A stretch of 64,000 nt of DNA from Nocardia suismassiliense (GCF_900269665.1 NZ_LT985361.1:5907807-5971806); one strand, 5' to 3'. Positions 19,773 through 29,069 are shown, counted from the stretch's first letter. Numbers and translations: made by a program. The notes: generated by a model from the letters alone, not told the origin.

Positions 19773-20565
19773 TTCCCGTCCTCGAATAGAACGATCAGTC
19801 TATGATCAACTTTACACATGCAGACCGATCGTTCTATCGAGACGCCGGAGCGGGGGCCAACATTGAAGACACCGAGGAGGTGTAGGCGGGGATGGATCTG
19901 TTTTTCGATGGGCGGAAGGTATGCCGCGCCCCAGAACGCCCCTTCGCCGCCGACGGAGTGCCCACCGATGATGGTGCGGCTGAAGTCGACGTGGCCGTGT
20001 AGCGGGGAATCAGAATTCGCCTCCTCGCCTACTGTCGCCTGGGTTTCCCAGAATGGATCGGTGGGAAGATATTGATGAAGTTGTAGGGCAACGCGACAAT
20101 GAATCCGCGGCTGGCCCACAGTCGCGCGGCTTGGTCATAGCTCCCGGGATCGCCGGTGAATCCGGCCTGGAACTGCACTAGAGGTGCTTGTTCCCCGTCC
20201 GCGAGATCGGTGGGGTAGTAATACTGCATTCCCCAGGGCGTTTTCGCGCCACGCGGGAATGCGTCGCTGCACAGCGCATCGTCGCCGTCCTTGAAGCCCA
20301 GCGGGAACGAGGCCAGCAGCTGCGCAGTCGATACGGCATCGTCGCAGGGATGCAACTGCTGCGTGGCGGCCACCTGGTGCGAGCCGGGCCGGCCGAAAGC
20401 GCGGTGGATCTCGCCCTGCACGGTTGCCGGGTACACCACACCCAGCAGGCCGGGGCTCGGCTGGGAGGGCGCGTTCGGATTCAGTGGCGCCGCCGAAGCG
20501 ATCGCCGACGATGCGAGGATCGCCGTCACTGCGGCAAGCAGCGTCGTTGCCCGGGTCCTTTTCAT
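19769..20565 (-). pseudogene. Secreted alpha/beta-hydrolase, frameshifted
   Basis: The likely start at 20565 gives MKRTRATTLLAAVTAILASS, a signal peptide ending near ASAAPL. The mature part has the dienelactone-hydrolase/chlorophyllase-like look (MQYYYPTDLADGEQAPLVQFQ, RLWASRGFIVALPYNF). Near 20,060, in a short C-run, the frame shifts. The nucleophile elbow GGHSVGGEGAF then appears in another frame, followed by loss of similarity before 19769. The C-terminal third with the His of the triad is missing, so this is more than a sequencing slip. The remnant runs into the TetR start. Confidence 0.65.
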
Positions 20566-21169
20566 TCGACTGCTCCGTGATCGTGCGGGGGCGATTGCGT
20601 CCAAGCCGGGTCAGCGCGTGTGGCCTCTCCCACTGCGACCGAGAGCGATACATCTGAGACATTCTGTAACAGATACAACTGACTCCAGAGTAAGTTACGG
20701 CCCTGCAGGCTCACTGTCAACTGGAAGCAACCGCATGGCAACCGGCCTCGACCACACCGAACGTCGGAGACGAGACGGCTAGCTCGCGTGTCGTAGTCGG
20801 CATCGGACCGCGCCCGGCCCCGAGCTCGATACAAGCTGCACCACAACCGATTTCCACCCCTGGCGACCGATGCGTGAGCACTGAATGTACATCCGGGCCG
20901 GATCGACTCCCCCAACCCATGTCGAGTGTCCCCACTGCATCCGAGTAGGCGCCGAATTCCCTTGCAGTGCACAGCCCTACCGACGACCCGGACCGCTCCT
21001 TCCAAAAATATTTGGGCGGGTGCACACAGCATAAAATTGGGTCCCGCTCTGGTAACAAACCTCGGCCACCGACGGAGCTACAGTGATTGACCGAGGACCG
21101 ATATCCCCGGCTCCGCCACGCCGGCTGTCCGGCTGACAGCTGACGATCAAAAATGCCATGGAGTGGATC
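20566..21169. other. Intergenic region, no convincing gene
   Basis: About 600 bases. It should contain the promoter of the broken hydrolase and that of the small gene at 21170. Open frames on both strands here have poor codon bias and no recognisable content. Confidence 0.4.
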
Positions 21170-21532
21170 ATGACCTCCGACGAGAAAATCTCCGTGCCGG
21201 GCGCCTGTATTGTGACCATCGATATCGACGCGTCAGTCGCACTCGACCCCGGAGGCTATGTGGCGTTTGTCAGCGGTAGCGTCATCTGCGCCCCGAGTGG
21301 CATCGGATATGTGACGGTACAAGTGGACCAAATGCTCGGCCTCACTTGCGCATTCGGCAACGGGTGCAGTGACGGAATCACCTTCAACGGCTCGCCTCAT
21401 CACTGGAGCGTTCTGGTGATCACCGACGGAGAGCCATTTCAGGAATATAGCGAAGGTCAGGCATTTGCCGAACTTCGAGACGAGCGGCACCGGCCCATCG
21501 CCACCGAAACGAAGTCAGTTGCCTTCCACTAG
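21170..21532 (+). CDS. Hypothetical protein, 120 residues
   Basis: The ATG at 21170 has GGAG six bases upstream and is preferred to the ATG at 21158. The product (MTSDEKISVPGACIVTIDI...) has alternating hydrophobic strands and two Cys in VDQMLGLTCAFGNGC, suggesting a small beta-rich domain. No family was recognised. It sits alone between broken genes. Codon use is less biased than in neighbours. Confidence 0.45.
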   Translation: MTSDEKISVPGACIVTIDIDASVALDPGGYVAFVSGSVICAPSGIGYVTVQVDQMLGLTCAFGNGCSDGITFNGSPHHWSVLVITDGEPFQEYSEGQAFAELRDERHRPIATETKSVAFH

Positions 21533-21830
21533 CTGACCGCCGAGTTTCAGCCGCGCCTCAACAACCGGTCACATGTGTCGCCCCCGTTCCATCCACCACT
21601 GTCCGTGGAAGCACGCGGGGGCGGCCATCTCTACCGCTGAACGGCTCTGCGCACTCGGCCGAGGCGCCAATCCGGCTATGTGGCGCGAACCGTGGATCGA
21701 GGCAACCGGTGGGCTCAGAATCGCGTTGTACGCCAAGTATTTCGGGGTTCCGATCGGCCTACTGATAAGCCGCCCGAGCAGTGTCATTGTGGGGCACCAC
21801 TTTCGTGGGACTGTTTCCAGTGAAACTGTT
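21533..21830. other. Intergenic, nothing recognised
   Basis: About 300 bases containing a weak plus-strand frame (from 21573) with no ribosome site and no family; treated as non-coding. Confidence 0.35.
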
Positions 21831-22255
21831 TTAGTTTGGATCGATCACGAAGCGGTAAACAGCAAGACCATTAGCGGCCCTACGGCAGGACACCGGTCGA
21901 TAGCCGAGGGCGACCAGGTTACTCAATAGGGTGCGGACATGTCGCTGGACTTCGCGGGATTCGGAAATGCTGCCATGGCCTCCGGCAGGAGGAACAGCCA
22001 ACAGCATGGCGCCGCCCCTGGAATAGGGATCAATCCGGAGGACTCCAAGGACGAGTCCTGCCGGCGGCGCAGGCCAGCTGCGAATGGCGGTGGTCGGATC
22101 CCAACTGGCGATGATCCTATCGGTGGGATGGCCTCGGTCGCGGCCGACGTTCTCGAACCTGTAAAGGTTGGGAACGAAATCGTATCCGCGAGCACCGACG
22201 ACGTCGAGATAGAAGAAGGCGTTGTCGGCTCGCAACGGATCAAAGGCCCCCTAAA
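21831..22255 (-). pseudogene. GNAT acetyltransferase, C-terminal half only (duplicate A)
   Basis: The frame from 22255 reads AFDPLRADNAFFYLDVVGA and continues to RRAANGLAVYRFVIDP. This aligns from residue ~127 to the end with the intact GNAT at 23986-24810 (DPLRADNAHFYLDVLGA ... RRAADGLAVYRLVVD). The N-terminal ~130 residues, including the acetyl-CoA-binding RRNFGIG loop, are deleted. A TAG lies just before the remaining sequence. The deletion also removed the divergent promoter region that is still present in copy B. Confidence 0.75.
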
Positions 22256-22283
22256 GCTATCGCACTTCCCCAGTGCCACACGC

Positions 22284-23870
22284 TTGCGATCCAGCCTGGA
22301 CTTGCTGGTGCGCGGCGGCGTGGTCATCGACGGTACGGGCGGTGCCCGGTACCGTGCGGATATCGGTGTGGTAGCCGGGCGTATAAGGGAAATCGGCGTC
22401 CTTCATGGTGTCCGTGCCGAAATCGAAGTAGACGCGACCGACCGGTATGTCCTGCCGGGCTTCATCGATGCACATGTACACGCTGACGGCGCTGTCTGGG
22501 ATCCCGCAGTGCAATTGGCGATGCTGCGCCAAGGCGTAACCACCTTGGCCCTCGGCCAAGACGGACTATCCTTCGCGCCTGCCACAACGGAAGCTCTGTC
22601 GTGGGTCTCGCGCTACTTCCACGCCGTCAACGGCCTATTGGGCACCGGCCCGATCGGAACGCTCGAGCGGACAAAGCAGCCGGCCGGCCGTAGCGCGATC
22701 TTCGGCGTCGCCGAACTGTTGGGCCGATACCGCGGCACCACCGCCCTGAACACCGTCTATCTGGTGCCGCACGGCACGATCCGATATTCCGTCATGGGCG
22801 GTGTGCCTGGCGCCCCCGACAGCGGGCAGTTGGCGGCCATGATCCGGATGGCCGAGGAAGGCCTCGACCATGGCGCTGTCGGGATCTCCTCGGGGCTGGG
22901 CTACCTTCCGGGCAAGTACGCAACATCCGCGGAGTTGGCGGCGGTCTGCCGTCCGGCGGCCCGGCGGGGACTGCCCTACGTCACGCACATGCGTAGCTAC
23001 GGCGACGCCGCGGGATCGGGCGTGTCGGAGGCGTGCGCGATCGGTCGGCTCGCCGGAGCACCCATCCACATTTCGCATTATCACGGTCCGAGCCCCCTAC
23101 TGATCGGCTTGATCGACGCCGCATTGAAGACCGACCTCGACATCTCCTTCGACACGTATCCCTATCTGCGGGGATGCAGCATTCTTGCCAAGGTGTTGCC
23201 AGACTGGCTCGCTACCCCCGACCTCGATCGGACACTCGACGCACTCGGCGACCGAAACGTGCGCAAGCGGCTCGCCGAGGAAACCGAACCTGCCGTATGG
23301 CGCCAGCTCACGCTCGCGTACGTGCCCGGTGACCTATTCGGCTGGGCGGTGGGGATGCGCCTGTGCGATGCCGCCCTTCAGGCCTGCCTCACTCCGGCCG
23401 ACCTGTGCGCCGAGTTGCTCATCGACACCGCGCTCGGCGCCGGTGTCGTCTTCGATTTCACCGACGACGAGAGCTCGATCAGCGAATTGCTGTGCCACGA
23501 CGTACATATGGGCGGCTCGGACGGTATCTATCTCGGCGGCCGACCGCATCCCCGCGGATACGGTGCATTCGCGCGGCTGTTGCGCCGTCACGTCCGAGAC
23601 CTCGGCGATTGGACATGGGAACAGGCGGCGGTCCACCTGGCCGCACGCCCCGCCCAGCGGTTCCGGCTCGCCGACCGGGGTGCGATCACCCGAGGTCGAA
23701 TGGCTGATCTGACCATCATCGATCCGATCGCCGTCACCGACCATGCGACGTATGCTCATCCCCGCCTGCTGGCTACCGGCATCGATGACGTGATCATCGC
23801 CGGTACACCCGTGCTCGCGTCAGGACACCTCACAGGGCGGCTGCCCGGCGCTCCGTTGCGCCCTTGTTGA
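22284..23870 (+). CDS. N-acyl-D-amino-acid deacylase (D-aminoacylase family amidohydrolase), copy A
   Basis: The product begins near SLDLLVRGGVVIDGTGG and has the amidohydrolase metal pair in GFIDAHVHADG. It continues with GQDGLSFAP in place of the more usual GNCGxSxAP, the THMRSYGDAAG and HISHYHGPSP segments, FDTYPY, and GGSDGIYLGGRPHPRGYGAF with the catalytic Asp. The length of ~528 residues is normal. The enzyme class hydrolyses N-acyl-D-amino acids or related amides. The TTG at 22284 was taken because the homologous start in copy B lies at this point. No ribosome site precedes it, and the deletion that cut the neighbouring GNAT ends right here. The body is intact but expression may be lost, unless an upstream in-frame ATG such as 22128 is used. 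Confidence 0.75.
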   Translation: MRSSLDLLVRGGVVIDGTGGARYRADIGVVAGRIREIGVLHGVRAEIEVDATDRYVLPGFIDAHVHADGAVWDPAVQLAMLRQGVTTLALGQDGLSFAPATTEALSWVSRYFHAVNGLLGTGPIGTLERTKQPAGRSAIFGVAELLGRYRGTTALNTVYLVPHGTIRYSVMGGVPGAPDSGQLAAMIRMAEEGLDHGAVGISSGLGYLPGKYATSAELAAVCRPAARRGLPYVTHMRSYGDAAGSGVSEACAIGRLAGAPIHISHYHGPSPLLIGLIDAALKTDLDISFDTYPYLRGCSILAKVLPDWLATPDLDRTLDALGDRNVRKRLAEETEPAVWRQLTLAYVPGDLFGWAVGMRLCDAALQACLTPADLCAELLIDTALGAGVVFDFTDDESSISELLCHDVHMGGSDGIYLGGRPHPRGYGAFARLLRRHVRDLGDWTWEQAAVHLAARPAQRFRLADRGAITRGRMADLTIIDPIAVTDHATYAHPRLLATGIDDVIIAGTPVLASGHLTGRLPGAPLRPC

Positions 23871-23985
23871 AGGTGTGGAAAACAATCGGTACCGCCCCTT
23901 CCCACGTCGCGGTCAGCTCTTGGCATGCCGCCGGCGCGCAGCTGCCCTTGGGTTATCAGACCGAGGCACAGAGCGCGAGCCGTGC

Positions 23986-24810
23986 TCACCGGACAGGTGA
24001 ATCATGACGAGCCTGCCTGGGCCAGGACGTGTCGACAACAAGCCGGTACACGGCCAGGCCGTCGGCAGCCCGGCGGCACGACACCGCACGAAAGCCGTTG
24101 GTGATCAAGTCGGCCAAGCTCGTGCGGATTCGATGTTGAATTATCGAGGAACCTCGCCCATGTTGGTAACCGGGACCGAAGTCTATGGCCAGCAATACCG
24201 TGTCGACCTCGGCGTGCGGATCGACCTCGGGCACGCCGACGACGAGTCCAGCGGGCGGTGCAGGCCACTGGCGGGCAGGCTCGGTGAATGTCCAGTGCAC
24301 GATAATTCGGTCCGTTGACCGCCCACGGTCTCGACCGGTCTCCTCGATCCCATACAGGTCGGGGATGAAATCACAACCACTCGCGCCGAGCACGTCGAGG
24401 TAAAAATGCGCGTTGTCGGCCCGCAAGGGATCGTAGGCCCAGCGCATACTGCGCAAGCCGCGACGCTGCACAATCTCGCGTGTGCGGAACATCATGGCTC
24501 GTCCGATGCCGAAATTTCGCCGGTCGGGGCGAACCACCAGCACCTCCAGGTAGTGGTAGACCGAACCGTACCCACCGTCATCGGCGAGATGCAGCCCCGG
24601 AAATCCGTAACTGAAGCCGACCAATTGCCCGCCCTCGTGTGCACCGAGTGCGAGCCCGCCATTACGTGCCAAGGCGGCCAGCAATCGTGGGCCGGGTGCC
24701 GGATCTTCTGGTCGAAGCCCGAAAACGTTCCGGTAGAGGGCGATCGGTTCCGCGAGCGCATCTGGACTGTTCAGCTCACTGATGACGAACTTTTCGGTCA
24801 TCGTTGGCAT
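23986..24810 (-). CDS. GNAT-family N-acetyltransferase (copy B, intact)
   Basis: A 274-residue protein starting at ATG 24810 (a second ATG is at 24801). The N-terminal half is a GNAT domain: LEVLVVRPDRRNFGIGRAMM carries the acetyl-CoA pyrophosphate-binding R-x-x-G-x-G. The C-terminal half (residues ~150-274) is an extra domain with WPAPPAGLVVGVPEVDP and ends AVYRLVVDT. The gene is divergent from the decayed deacylase copy B, with an 88-base gap that probably holds both promoters. Such pairing suggests the acetyltransferase and deacylase act on related N-acylated compounds. The substrate is unknown. Confidence 0.75.
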   Translation of the reverse strand: MPTMTEKFVISELNSPDALAEPIALYRNVFGLRPEDPAPGPRLLAALARNGGLALGAHEGGQLVGFSYGFPGLHLADDGGYGSVYHYLEVLVVRPDRRNFGIGRAMMFRTREIVQRRGLRSMRWAYDPLRADNAHFYLDVLGASGCDFIPDLYGIEETGRDRGRSTDRIIVHWTFTEPARQWPAPPAGLVVGVPEVDPHAEVDTVLLAIDFGPGYQHGRGSSIIQHRIRTSLADLITNGFRAVSCRRAADGLAVYRLVVDTSWPRQARHDSPVR

Positions 24811-24898
24811 TCCAGGAAGTTAGCGTCCCGTATGGCCGAAACGTCCGCGACGGACGGCTCGTGTTCATTTGGTTACTCAATAGCAAACGGCGGCCAAA

Positions 24899-25623
24899 AT
24901 GAAATGGGACCTGCTGGTACGCGGCGGCACGGTCATCGATGGCACAGGTAACCCTGGTTATCCGGCCGATATCGGCGTCATTGCGGGCCGGGTGGGGCAC
25001 GGCGGTTCCCTCGGAGATGCGCCGGCCGCTGTCGAGATCGACGCGGCACGACGATACGTCGTCCCCATCTGCCAACCGGCCGCCCGGCGCGGCCTGCCCT
25101 GCCCTATGTGACCCACATGCGCACCTACGGCACCGCGGCCGCGAGCGGCATGGCGGAGGCGTGCTCATCGATACGGCACTGGGCGCGGGGTGGTGTTCGA
25201 CCACTCCGACACCGAGGACTCGATCAGGGAATTGCTTCGCCACGATGTGCACATGGGCGGATCCGACGGAATCTATGTCGCCGGGCAACCGCATCCGCGC
25301 GGGTACGGTACATTCGCCCGGCTACTGCGCCGCCACGTCCGCGAGCTCGGCGACTGGACGCGGGAACAGGCAACAGTCCATCTCGCCGCACGACCCGTCC
25401 GCCATTTCCGTCTGTTCAACAGAGGCACCATCGCCCGCGGCGAGGCGGCGGACCTGGCGACTATCGATCCGACCACCGTCGGGACCGCGCGACCTACCGC
25501 GACCCCGATATCTTTGCCACCGGTATAGACGACGTCGCCGCCGCCGGTGCACCGGTCCTGACAAACGGAAAACTGACCGGCCAGTTGCCCGGGCGTTCCT
25601 TTACGACCACATTGAAGACCTAG
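24899..25623 (+). pseudogene. N-acyl-D-amino-acid deacylase remnant (duplicate B)
   Basis: The start MKWDLLVRGGTVIDGTGNPGY is intact and in place. After about 53 codons the sequence jumps from RRYVVP to QPAARRGLPCP, losing the metal-binding HVH region. It continues THMRTYGTAAASGMAEA, then jumps again to LIDTALGAG and on in shifted frames through VHMGGSDGIYVAGQPHPRG to the C-terminus. At least two internal deletions and two frame changes make it non-functional. It overlaps the end of the AraC gene on the other strand. Confidence 0.8.
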
Positions 25624-26668
25624 TAGCCAAAGGGTTTCGGCTATGCCGTGCGCCGCCGAACTCACCAGAGCTGGCACCTACGACCTTTGAACTTGACCGC
25701 ATTGTGTCACTTGACCTTTCGAGAGCCTCCCGTCGCCATGCATTCGGCGTCACACCGTAGGCGGCACGGAATCGCCGAGTGAAATGCGAGGGGTGCCGGA
25801 AGCCGTGGCGGTTGGCGATCGCCGCGATCGAGTGGTCCCGGGTGTCGAGTCGCGCGAGATCGCTGCGTGCGCGTTCCAGTCGCTGCGTGATGATCCATTG
25901 TTCGAGGCTTAGTCCCGCGCGTGCACATACTTTGTACAGGTGGCGCATCGAAATGTGGTGAGCGCGGGCGATTCCGGCTGGACTCAAGTCCGGATCGGAC
26001 AGCCGACGATGCACGTAATCACTAATCTGGGACAGCAGGATATCCGCGGGAAGGACCGTGCCGTCCTCGCCACCGTACGCGGCGGTCGAGATCAGAAGGG
26101 CACGCACCATTTCCGCGCAGGCATCGCCCAGTACTGGCGCCCCAGGATCGCTCTCGAGCGGGTCGGCTGACTCGGCCGTCAAGACAATGTGTCGGGCAAC
26201 CAGGCGATGCAACGGGCTACGTTGCGGCTGATTCAAGGCGGCGCGGATCGTGTCACCGGACAGATCCAGTTTGTCGCGCGGAACAAACAGCGACAGCACC
26301 GGGCCACAGCGCCAGTCGAGCTCGAAAGGCGCGTCGAGATCTATCAACATCAGCTGATCTGGCCCGATCTCATGTTGAGTGTCGGCCTGTATCAGACGTG
26401 AGGTGCTGCGCAACGGCACTGACACAATGAGTGCCGAACCCGGTGAGTTCCGAATCTGTTTCGGGGTCCGGACCATCTTGAATCCGGAGAGCAGCGACCG
26501 CTGTAGACGAAATTCCCCGAATTGCCAGCTATCGAAACGAGCGCGAGCCTCACTGTCGGCAGAGTTGTGGACGATGTGCGCCGGGGCAGAAGCCCCCTGC
26601 ACGGCGGCGGCAACCACATCGGCACGGTCACGAGGGTCAACCTGGTCGGTGTCCAGAAGCAGTGCCAT
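25601..26668 (-). CDS. AraC-family transcriptional regulator
   Basis: The ATG at 26668 (MALLLDTDQVDPRDRADVV) follows a GGCGGGCG stretch; the frame is open to 26719, so the start is not certain. The N-terminal half is an AraC_binding_2-like sensor domain (QIRNSPGSALIVSVPL, MLIDLDAPFELDW). The C-terminal ~100 residues are an AraC helix-turn-helix pair, with SPAGIARAHHISMRHLYKV and IAAIANRHGFRHPSHFTRRFRAAYGVTP. The ~45 residues after the domain are rich in Ser and Arg and overlap the decayed deacylase, so the stop may be displaced. It probably regulates a nearby operon; the ligand is unknown. Confidence 0.85.
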   Translation of the reverse strand: MALLLDTDQVDPRDRADVVAAAVQGASAPAHIVHNSADSEARARFDSWQFGEFRLQRSLLSGFKMVRTPKQIRNSPGSALIVSVPLRSTSRLIQADTQHEIGPDQLMLIDLDAPFELDWRCGPVLSLFVPRDKLDLSGDTIRAALNQPQRSPLHRLVARHIVLTAESADPLESDPGAPVLGDACAEMVRALLISTAAYGGEDGTVLPADILLSQISDYVHRRLSDPDLSPAGIARAHHISMRHLYKVCARAGLSLEQWIITQRLERARSDLARLDTRDHSIAAIANRHGFRHPSHFTRRFRAAYGVTPNAWRREALERSSDTMRSSSKVVGASSGEFGGARHSRNPLATRSSMWS

Positions 26669-26860
26669 CACGCCCGCCGTCCGTCGATGACTGGAGTTCG
26701 AGTGCACGGGCCCCGTCACTGTGCCCTGACAACAATTCTGCCGCTGGCAGGCGCGGTTCGGTGCGAATCAGCCGGATTTCCGTCGCGGTTCAACCTGCCC
26801 GTGGTGAGCAAATCGCCACTGCCGACAGGGGCATCGACATGATCGCTTCGTCGTGCGCGG

Positions 26861-28084
26861 TCATGCGAGTCCGGCCACCGTGAGTAGCTGGGCTAGGTCT
26901 CGCTTGATCAAATGATGATTGTTGCGGGCGAGCTTCTGCAGCGTTTGGCGTGCCGTCCAGTCGTAGCGGATATCTTCTGAGCAGGCCTGTTCGACTCGTT
27001 GCAGCGCGAAGACCGCCGCGAAGTCTTCCCTCCGCAGGCTATAGGCGTAGGCGGTTGTCAGGTAATAGCGGACTCGAAGGTCGACACAGCTATTGTCCGT
27101 TATGTCTGCATCGGCGGCGAGCTTGATCGCGTGATCGATGCGACCCAGCCGCAACGCGATGTTCATCGCGGTGATTACCACCGCGAGCCCCCCGAAGCCC
27201 ATCCGGTGGTCGACAGCAGAAGGGGCGAGTGCGTCGGCGAACCGCGCGGCGCTGGCCATGAGCTCCTGTGATCTCCCCGGATCGCCGGCGCCGGCCGCGC
27301 CCTCGGCGGCGACCAGGTTCAGCGCTCCGCACAACCTGTGATTTACGGAAGGTTCGCAGGCCAGGCGATATGACGCGGCGAGTGCATAGTCCCGGCTTTC
27401 GGCGTAATAGCCCAGTGACAACAACGCGCTGGCGACGTGCCAGGAGCTTGCGGCAGCTAGGAGCGGTTGCCGTGTCCGGGCCAGGATGCCGATCGGTCGG
27501 TCGGCAACCAGCCATGCGAGGTCGTAATCACCCACGTGGGTGAGCAGGAGCCGGGCGAGGTGATAAGCGTCTACCAGCAGCTGGCCGGCTTCCTCGACCG
27601 AGCCGTTCGACGCTGCCTGTGCGGCTGAGCGAATCGACCGCGCGGCAATCAGCACGCCGGGGAGTCGGGCAGCGAGTTCGGTATATCGATGGCTCGAGTC
27701 GAGCCAGAGGGCCCAGCATTCATCGATCGAGCTGCGCAGCGTGGCCAACGACGGCATCGAATGCTCGGCCTCTGTGACAAACGCGCGTGCGGATGGATGA
27801 TCCATGACGGCACGGTTCAGCGGGACGAGCGGCAGACTAACGTTTCGCTCGACAGGGTGGCCAGAGAAGGACCCGCCGATCAACTCCATGAGATTGTCGA
27901 AACGGAGCACTTCAACGAGCCGGTAGGCGATCTGGATGCTGTCGAAGCGCGTGTGGCCTTGTTCGACTTGACGCAACCACTCCTCACTGCGGCCGATCAG
28001 CTGCGCGACGACGCGACGAGAAAGCCCCATTCGGCGGCGACGCAACTCGATGCGCTCACCAACGGTCAACACACGACGATTCAC
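26861..28084 (-). CDS. XRE-family helix-turn-helix regulator with TPR-like C-terminus
   Basis: A 407-residue protein from GTG 28084. Residues ~8-65 form a Cro/CI-type helix-turn-helix (ELRRRRMGLSRRVVAQLIG, SEEWLRQVEQG). The remaining ~300 residues are Ala/Leu-rich helices (LARLLLTHVGDYDLAWLVAD, WHVASALLSLGYYAESRDYALAA), matching the tetratricopeptide-like half of large streptomycete XRE regulators. Such proteins often control development or antibiotic genes. No DUF397 partner is adjacent. The gene is intact and lies just outside the integration scar. Confidence 0.85.
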   Translation of the reverse strand: MNRRVLTVGERIELRRRRMGLSRRVVAQLIGRSEEWLRQVEQGHTRFDSIQIAYRLVEVLRFDNLMELIGGSFSGHPVERNVSLPLVPLNRAVMDHPSARAFVTEAEHSMPSLATLRSSIDECWALWLDSSHRYTELAARLPGVLIAARSIRSAAQAASNGSVEEAGQLLVDAYHLARLLLTHVGDYDLAWLVADRPIGILARTRQPLLAAASSWHVASALLSLGYYAESRDYALAASYRLACEPSVNHRLCGALNLVAAEGAAGAGDPGRSQELMASAARFADALAPSAVDHRMGFGGLAVVITAMNIALRLGRIDHAIKLAADADITDNSCVDLRVRYYLTTAYAYSLRREDFAAVFALQRVEQACSEDIRYDWTARQTLQKLARNNHHLIKRDLAQLLTVAGLA

Positions 28085-28437
28085 TGTGACCTGAACCCTT
28101 CGTCAGTGGCACGGTGATCGGGCGTCAACCTCCGAGATCCGCTGCGGAAAGCCGATCCAATGACGTCTCCCGCTATTCAATCTACTCGAAACTTGTTGCG
28201 TTGGTGTAACTTTCGTTTGATGGGAGCCACCGAACCGGTCGGTATCCACGACCACCATGGTGCTGTCGCCGAGTCACATTCCCGGTGTTTGCACGGTGGG
28301 TTGATGAACGTGCAGTGACAATCAATTGTCGAGCCGTTCGCGCCCGTATGGTTCAAGTCGGGCGAACAACCGTCGTAGCACAGCCGCCCACGACGGCGAA
28401 CCGCCCACCGAAGAATCACCTGGCACGGTGTTCCGGT
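28085..28437. other. Intergenic region upstream of the XRE gene
   Basis: About 350 bases with the XRE promoter region; no gene or recognisable motif beyond the AT-richer patch at 28,170-28,220. Confidence 0.4.
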
Positions 28438-28487
28438 ACTGGTTCTGCTGCACGCCGATCGTGTCGTCGATGTGCAGCAGAACCAGT
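28438..28487. repeat. 16-bp perfect inverted repeat (hairpin)
   Basis: The left arm ACTGGTTCTGCTGCAC (28438-28453) and its exact complement (28472-28487) are separated by 18 bases. No T-run follows, so it is not a classic terminator. It lies 48 bases before the tRNA fragment and could be an element end or a recombinase-related site. Confidence 0.7.
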
Positions 28488-28534
28488 CTCACTTCGAGGA
28501 CTGCAATCTCATTGTGTTCATCGGTGTCGCAGCA

Positions 28535-28561
28535 AGGGGTTCAAGTCCCCTCTCGCGCACA
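28535..28561 (+). other. tRNA 3'-end fragment, probable attachment-site remnant
   Basis: AGGGG-TTCAAGT-CCCCT forms a perfect five-pair T-arm with the canonical seven-base loop. It is followed by CTCGCGC (acceptor strand), a discriminator A and CA. The 5' half that should begin GCGCGAG and pair with it is absent upstream. Integrases often use this part of tRNA genes as attachment sites and leave such duplicates. The intact tRNA should lie at the other end of the element, outside the window; its identity cannot be read from this part. Confidence 0.65.
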
Positions 28562-28592
28562 GATTCCCGTCATGGGTGTCACATGTTCGCAC

Positions 28593-28620
28593 CGTGTGTT
28601 CGAGAGCTCTCGAACACACG
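28593..28620. repeat. Perfect 28-nt palindrome
   Basis: CGTGTGTTCGAGAG is followed directly by its exact reverse complement, with no loop. It lies between the tRNA fragment and the broken recombinase. A symmetric site of this length suggests a dimeric protein operator or a recombination core rather than an RNA hairpin. Confidence 0.75.
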
Positions 28621-28624
28621 AAGG

Positions 28625-29069
28625 GAACGGCCGCCAGGCGCCGCGGACCCCGCCAGGTTTGATCTGCGACAGCAACTCACCGCAGTCCACCCCGTGACGG
28701 TAGTGAAATCGGTAAAACGAACCGACCGCCGAGAGCTTCCGATTGATCGTCGACGCCGAGCACGGCGCATCCGCATTCGGCAACGCGGTGACCTTTGCCG
28801 ATCTCATCCCGGGCGGCAGGCGAAGCTATCCGACGAACCGGCCGAAAATGCTCCAACCGCGCTGTGCGCCAGTCGATTTCATGACCGGCCAGGAAAGTGA
28901 AATAATCCCGCAGATCGAACGCGTAAGACCGGACCGTGCCCGGAGACCGCTCGATCGCGGTGAGGTAGGCCAGGAACTCGTCCACCGGCTCGACAACCGC
29001 GAACTCCGAATCGACCACCGTCCAGGACTCCCGGCCGCCAGCCGGTGACAACACCTGCTGAACCCGCAC
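28625..29069 (-). pseudogene. Tyrosine recombinase (integrase), N-terminal part, broken
   Basis: From 29069 the sequence reads the core-binding (SAM-like) domain: FLAYLTAIERSPGTVRSYAFD and DWRTARLEHF. An extra T in a TTTT run near 28,850 shifts the frame. Just after, a TAG stands where the family has Trp (FVG-stop-LRLPPG). The third frame then continues SASTINRKLSAVGSFYRFH to about 28,625. The catalytic domain with R-H-R-Y is missing, so the gene is dead. Its position next to a tRNA 3' end indicates an old integration event. Confidence 0.75.

Larger units (their letters stand above)
21831..25623. repeat. Tandem duplication of a divergent GNAT/deacylase pair
   Basis: Unit A (21831-23870) and unit B (23986-25623) have the same order and orientation: a minus-strand GNAT followed by a plus-strand deacylase. 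The copies are diverged, so the duplication is old or the units were acquired separately. In A the GNAT is broken; in B the deacylase is broken. Confidence 0.75.

Noticed and set aside
20717..21058. 113-codon minus-strand frame in the gap before the 21170 gene
   Set aside because: It has poor codon bias, no ribosome site and no recognisable content.
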